This document shows, in pieces, positions 60,569 through 64,000 of a DNA stretch of 64,000 nucleotides (position 1 is the stretch's first letter; every line of letters begins with the position of its first letter). Location: the NCBI GenBank assembly GCA_902794535.1, contig CADBHQ010000013.1:1-64000 (forward strand), written 5' to 3'. The DNA comes from Fibrobacter succinogenes (GTDB lineage Bacteria > Fibrobacterota > Fibrobacteria > Fibrobacterales > Fibrobacteraceae). Made by a program: the position numbers and the translations under genes. Below the pieces are notes generated by a model. That model was not told the DNA's origin. It did not search any database and saw only the letters and a list, made by a program, of their open reading frames with translations.

Positions 60569-61741
60569 ATGATTGAGGACATTTCAGGAAAACGTTGGTT
60601 CATGGGCAAAGGCCGCCCTATCCATTCTATCGAAGAACTCGACAGCATACCCCTCGGCGGCACAAAAGTTTCGATTCTCCAAGTCCGCTTTGAAAGCGAC
60701 AAAAACGATGAATGCGATTATTACTGCGTCATCGAAGACGAATCCAAAATAGGTGCGGTACTCGCCGAATACTTCGGCCCAAAATTTCCAAAAGAAAAAT
60801 TGCTGCATGCACAGCCCCTGAATGCCGAGCAAAGCAATTCCGCGTTCTACTCCAAGGGTGAATTCTTTTTCAAACTGTACCGCCGTTTGCAAGTCGGCGA
60901 ACACCCCGAAGCCGAAATCATGAAGCACCTGAGCCAAAAAGCGGCGCAAGGGCTCCCAAAAATCGCCCCGGATTTCTACGGCGATTTTAGCTACACAAAA
61001 GATGGCGAAACACGTACCCTCGGGATTCTCGAAGAACACATTCCCGACGCCCAGAATGCTTGGGATTTAATGGTCCGCACACCAAATGAGAAAACGCAAT
61101 CCGGCTACCAGAACTTTTTTGCCGACGCAGCATTCGAACTCGGGCGCACGACCGCCCAAATGCATAAGGCGCTCAAAGATCTAGAAGGCACGCCCGCGCA
61201 GGCCGAAGAAGTTCCCTTTGACAAGCTCATCGGGCTATTGAAAGCGAACGGGAAAGACGACCTCGTGCCGATTATTCAGAAAAAGCAATTCCTTTTCCAA
61301 CAAAAAAAGGAGATTCCGGAACGAGTCCGGGAAGACAAACAGAATACAAGCGCACCGGCGCTCACGCCGCAACGCATTCACGGGGATTATCACTTAGGGC
61401 AGTTGCTTTATAAAGACGGCAAGTTTATCGTGCTAGACTTCGAAGGCGAACCCACCCGCACTCTGGAATACAGGCGCAGGCTTCGTTCCCCCGCCGCCGA
61501 CATAGCCGGCATGCTTCGCAGCTTCGCCTATGCCAGCGCCGTCCGCAGCGACAAGGAATTCGAGCAAGTCACGGCCGAAGCCTTTTTACAAGGCTACAGC
61601 CGTGAATCCGGCATATCTGTACCGCAATTAAAAGAAGAGGCCTCGCCCTATGTACTGGGCAAGGCCATCTACGAAGCTTGTTACGAGCTGGAATTCAGGC
61701 CTAACTGGTTCTGGATTCCGGAACAGGCGCTAAAGCAGTAA
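60569..61741 (+). CDS. Maltokinase-like phosphotransferase
   Basis: A 390-residue kinase of the aminoglycoside-phosphotransferase fold close to maltokinases (Mak1/Pep2), which make maltose 1-phosphate for GlgE glucan synthesis. Typical are WFMGKGRPI at the start, NSAFYSKGEFFFKLYRRLQ and EHPEAEIMKHL, the catalytic loop RIHGDYHLGQLL, VLDFEGEP and RSPAADIAGMLRSFAYAS, ending with AIYEACYELEFRPNWFWIPE. The ATG at 60569 is preferred over one seven codons earlier that lies in a repetitive atgtgag stretch. No glgE or treS is in the window. A glucan or trehalose role is inferred. Confidence 0.85.
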   Translation: MIEDISGKRWFMGKGRPIHSIEELDSIPLGGTKVSILQVRFESDKNDECDYYCVIEDESKIGAVLAEYFGPKFPKEKLLHAQPLNAEQSNSAFYSKGEFFFKLYRRLQVGEHPEAEIMKHLSQKAAQGLPKIAPDFYGDFSYTKDGETRTLGILEEHIPDAQNAWDLMVRTPNEKTQSGYQNFFADAAFELGRTTAQMHKALKDLEGTPAQAEEVPFDKLIGLLKANGKDDLVPIIQKKQFLFQQKKEIPERVREDKQNTSAPALTPQRIHGDYHLGQLLYKDGKFIVLDFEGEPTRTLEYRRRLRSPAADIAGMLRSFAYASAVRSDKEFEQVTAEAFLQGYSRESGISVPQLKEEASPYVLGKAIYEACYELEFRPNWFWIPEQALKQ

Positions 61742-61756
61742 ACTGCTTTAGCAACG

Positions 61757-61897
61757 CTAATCTTCGTAATCAAGATAAACTTTCTCTTCGTCTGGCGTGC
61801 CATCACAAGATGCACACAGCACGCCTTCGTGTTCGCATTCTATCACAGTCATCTGCGGCTTCGTGTATTCTTTTTTCTGTTCGATTTTAATATTCAT
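61757..61897 (-). CDS. 46-residue peptide with KPQM motif
   Basis: A small gene nine bases after the carbohydrate-binding-domain gene, in the same direction, with aggggtg as Shine-Dalgarno. The product starts MNIKIEQKKEYTKPQMTV, then IECEHEGVLCASCDG with cysteines C-x6-C-x2-C, and an acidic tail. Short peptides with a Y-x-K-P-x-M-x-V core followed by a small-residue stretch are frequent in gut Bacteroidota-like genomes; their role is not settled and some have been discussed as modified-peptide precursors. No modifying enzyme is adjacent. It fills the only open stretch between the kinase and the secreted protein. Confidence 0.7.
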   Translation of the reverse strand: MNIKIEQKKEYTKPQMTVIECEHEGVLCASCDGTPDEEKVYLDYED

Positions 61898-61906
61898 GTT
61901 GCACCC

Positions 61907-63502
61907 CTACTTCTTAATGACCTTTTTACCATAGTATGCGCCACAAGCCGTGGGAGCACCATTCAACTTGCGACCCTTCAAGTCATAGTCGCGCTTCATC
62001 TGAATTTCTCCGGTGCGGGTATTCATGCGACCCACAAACGTCGTATGTTCACCTTCATCGTCTTCATCAATCAGTTCAACCTCAATGACTTCCGGGATTT
62101 CAGAAACGATTGCAGATTCACCCAATGCTGCAGGGCGACCACTCGGAGTTGAGCAAACGATTTTAACATTTTCATCCTTTTTACGGAAGTAAGATCGCAT
62201 TGCTGGCGCAGTAGAAGTTGTAGAGACCTTTCCAAACCAACCTTTCAAATCACCTTCACCAAACAAAGCATAATAAAGGCCTACATTTCCATCATCAGCC
62301 CATGTTCTATATGAATAGTTTCCCATGAAAAGCCAATTATCGGTTTCAGTACCCGTTATCGTCACTTCATGATTTTCGGTAGCCTGCGTTTGGAGGTGAG
62401 CCTTACCACCATTTAAGTCAAATGTCAAAGTCGTTCCTTGCACCTTAACAATATATGGCGTATTCGCTGCAGGAAGGTTTCCTGTACCGATATTTTTCAT
62501 TTTAGCCTTCCACTGACAGCCTTCCTGCACAATTGTTCTCAAACCATAGAACTTGGCGTTAACCGAAGCCCCCTCAGGCAAGCTAAAAGGCAACACAACC
62601 GTCGCAGCAACATCATCAGTAAATTCGCGTAGATAATCAATGGAGCTGACATCAACTGTTTTTCCTTCGGGGAAATCAACCGCAACCGAGCCAGTATAGT
62701 CACCATCAACAATGGCTTTATCACCATCGAACACTACAGGTGCATAAGGCCGCAGATACTTATTTTTGAGAGCCATTTTCTGATCAGAAGATAATGTTGT
62801 TCCAGCTTCGTATACATTACCGGATTCATCCTTGAATGCCTTGCCAGAAGCAATTTTAACAGTACCACTGAAGGAGCTCACTTTGACATAATCGGTAAGA
62901 TTTCTCCAACCAAGAGTAATATTATCACCTTTAAGACCGTTATGAGAAGAATTACTACTTGTTGTAGAAACAGAAACTGAGCCGCCATTGATGGTCACAT
63001 TACCTGTAGCATAGATACCGTCACTACTTTCAGAGGATACGGAAATTATACCTCCGTTGATGACCAAATTATGAACATGCATTCCTCTTCCTGTTTGACC
63101 AATTGTAGAGAAAAATGTTCCTCCCTTACCAGAAACAATCATCGTTCCAGTCTGTCCTTTTTGCCCATAGATGGTGAGATTGCTCATCGTAACGCCTGAC
63201 CCCACAGCAAAAGCATCATCACCACTATAATTGACCTTAAGTTCTGCTCCATCAGCAAGAATCAACTCAAGATCTCCACTTGACTTCAAACGCTTACCTG
63301 ATAATGAAAGATCGACTTGTCCCTGAACCACAAAGCAGTTACCACTACCGAGGCTTTCTGAATTACTTGTTGTCAACTGGGTGCAACTTTTTGTTTTTTC
63401 CACCCCATCGTAATCGATGTAGTTTACACCCCAGCTGTTCGCAGCCATCAACAGGGCAACAGGCAAAGCCAGTCCCACCCTCATTTTTGCATTTTTATTC
63501 AT
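61907..63502 (-). CDS. Secreted carbohydrate-binding domain protein with type IX-like tail
   Basis: A 531-residue secreted protein with signal peptide RVGLALPVALLMAANSWG. Residues about 50-240 form a beta-helix-like region with repeated ladders (LELILADGAELKVN, NLVINGGIISVSS, GNVTINGGSVSVST) similar to Cthe_2159-type carbohydrate-binding proteins (PF14262). The second half is beta-rich with LTFDLNGGKAHL. The end YDLKGRKLN..CGAYYGKKVIKK matches the Y-x-L-x-G-R-x-L...G-x-Y-x-x-x-G-K-K-V tail found on type IX-exported proteins. The 46-residue gene follows. It likely binds plant polysaccharide (pectic in the founding member) at the surface. Confidence 0.85.
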   Translation of the reverse strand: MNKNAKMRVGLALPVALLMAANSWGVNYIDYDGVEKTKSCTQLTTSNSESLGSGNCFVVQGQVDLSLSGKRLKSSGDLELILADGAELKVNYSGDDAFAVGSGVTMSNLTIYGQKGQTGTMIVSGKGGTFFSTIGQTGRGMHVHNLVINGGIISVSSESSDGIYATGNVTINGGSVSVSTTSSNSSHNGLKGDNITLGWRNLTDYVKVSSFSGTVKIASGKAFKDESGNVYEAGTTLSSDQKMALKNKYLRPYAPVVFDGDKAIVDGDYTGSVAVDFPEGKTVDVSSIDYLREFTDDVAATVVLPFSLPEGASVNAKFYGLRTIVQEGCQWKAKMKNIGTGNLPAANTPYIVKVQGTTLTFDLNGGKAHLQTQATENHEVTITGTETDNWLFMGNYSYRTWADDGNVGLYYALFGEGDLKGWFGKVSTTSTAPAMRSYFRKKDENVKIVCSTPSGRPAALGESAIVSEIPEVIEVELIDEDDEGEHTTFVGRMNTRTGEIQMKRDYDLKGRKLNGAPTACGAYYGKKVIKK

Positions 63503-63569
63503 TTTAAAGCTCCCCTTTCAGCAAAACGTAAATATTACTTCAACAAAGGCTACCCGTCAAGGTTATAGC

Positions 63570-63609
63570 AAAAAAGCCGGTCCCCAACACGGGAAAACCG
63601 ACTTTTTTT
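63570..63609 (-). terminator. Terminator of queA, possibly bidirectional
   Basis: On the minus strand agtcggttttccc and ggggaccggct pair with minor mismatches and are followed by tttttt. The plus strand reading also ends in a T run. It lies 24 bases past the queA stop. Confidence 0.75.
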
Positions 63610-63633
63610 TATGAATTGTTTTTACAGAAAACG

Positions 63634-64000
63634 TTAAAGAATCAGCATTCCGTCGCCGTAGCTGAAAAGCTTCATCTTGTTTTCAACGGCCATTTTGTAG
63701 GCTTCGAGGGTGTTTTCGCGGCCATAGAAAGCGGACACCAGCAAAATCAGCGAACTCTTCGGCCAGTGGAAATTGGTCAGCAAGCCATCCACAATCTTGT
63801 AGCGGTAACCCGGATAGAAGAACGCATGGGTCACGCCCTTCTGCGCTTTCACGATACCGTTGGCGTCGGCAATCGTTTCGACGACGCGGGTACTCGTGGT
63901 ACCTACGGTCACTACGCGGCCACCTTCGCGCTTGGCCTTGTTGATGATGTCGGCGTTTTCCTTGGTGAGTTCGTAATGTTCGCCATGCATCTTGTGCTGG
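63634..64000 (-). CDS. queA: tRNA preQ1(34) S-adenosylmethionine ribosyltransferase-isomerase, 5' end outside window
   Basis: C-terminal 121 residues of QueA, which builds epoxyqueuosine on tRNA. The visible part has MHGEHYELT, VVTVGTTSTRVVET, HAFFYPGYRYKIVDGLLTNFHWPKSSLILLVSAF and SYGDGMLIL, all family-typical. The frame continues past the window edge upstream. Confidence 0.95.
   Translation of the reverse strand, partial: QHKMHGEHYELTKENADIINKAKREGGRVVTVGTTSTRVVETIADANGIVKAQKGVTHAFFYPGYRYKIVDGLLTNFHWPKSSLILLVSAFYGRENTLEAYKMAVENKMKLFSYGDGMLIL

Overview
The window reads as chromosome of a Fibrobacter-like bacterium (Fibrobacterota, typically a herbivore-gut fibre degrader). This is inferred from didermic envelope genes (waaA, an RND pump, a TonB-dependent receptor), secreted proteins with Ser-rich linkers and type IX-like C-terminal tails, lipoproteins with LxxC lipoboxes, and moderate GC with AT-rich spacers. 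No prophage, integron, CRISPR array or intact insertion sequence was seen. It is mostly housekeeping DNA with lineage-specific envelope genes between.

Layout. 1-4.4 kb: 5'-truncated fusA, mazG, dprA and an ftsB-like gene. 4.4-8.5 kb: a two-gene RND efflux operon without an outer-membrane channel gene. 8.7-10.8 kb: two overlapping, related envelope genes of unknown role. 11-15.7 kb: rpmB with its own promoter, then an ABC exporter, methyltransferase, waaA, ispH operon. 15.7-16.3 kb: two tRNA-Glu(UUC) genes, each with promoter and terminator, followed by decayed copies of the same unit and tRNA-Ser(CGA). 16.5-25.9 kb: DEAD-box helicase, a NERD-domain gene, an M16 protease, an Rrf2 regulator next to cysK, a HAD phosphatase and a TraB protein. 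26-31.9 kb: two lipoproteins, cmk-rpsA (rpsA carries two frameshifts as given), coaBC and a degenerate uracil-DNA-glycosylase-like gene. 31.9-36.1 kb: a Vat/CatB-type acetyltransferase, an rRNA methyltransferase, nrdR and tkt. 36.2-44.5 kb: a 2371-residue repeat-rich secreted protein with a von Willebrand A domain, divergent from an outer-membrane protein with acidic and Lys-rich tails. 44.6-48.8 kb: a GT-C-type membrane protein fused to an NPCBM domain, a GT2 glycosyltransferase and gmk. 48.8-59 kb: Sua5, a DUF349 protein, priA, a truncated Rpn-type nuclease, a VanX-like dipeptidase and a TonB-dependent receptor. 59-64 kb: an omega-amidase-like enzyme, a 43-codon HTH-like gene behind a perfect palindrome, a maltokinase-like gene, a secreted carbohydrate-binding protein with a 46-residue peptide gene downstream, and partial queA.

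The most unusual signals are: (i) a 32-nt hairpin element present three times close to the ends of minus-strand genes, with paired base changes that keep the stem; (ii) the autonomous 43-aa HTH-like gene with operator and terminator; (iii) the 46-aa KPQM peptide behind the carbohydrate-binding protein; (iv) a GC-rich repeat translated in the same frame inside linkers of both CoaBC and PriA; (v) frameshifts or small deletions in rpsA, cysK and the helicase gene, which could be real or assembly errors.
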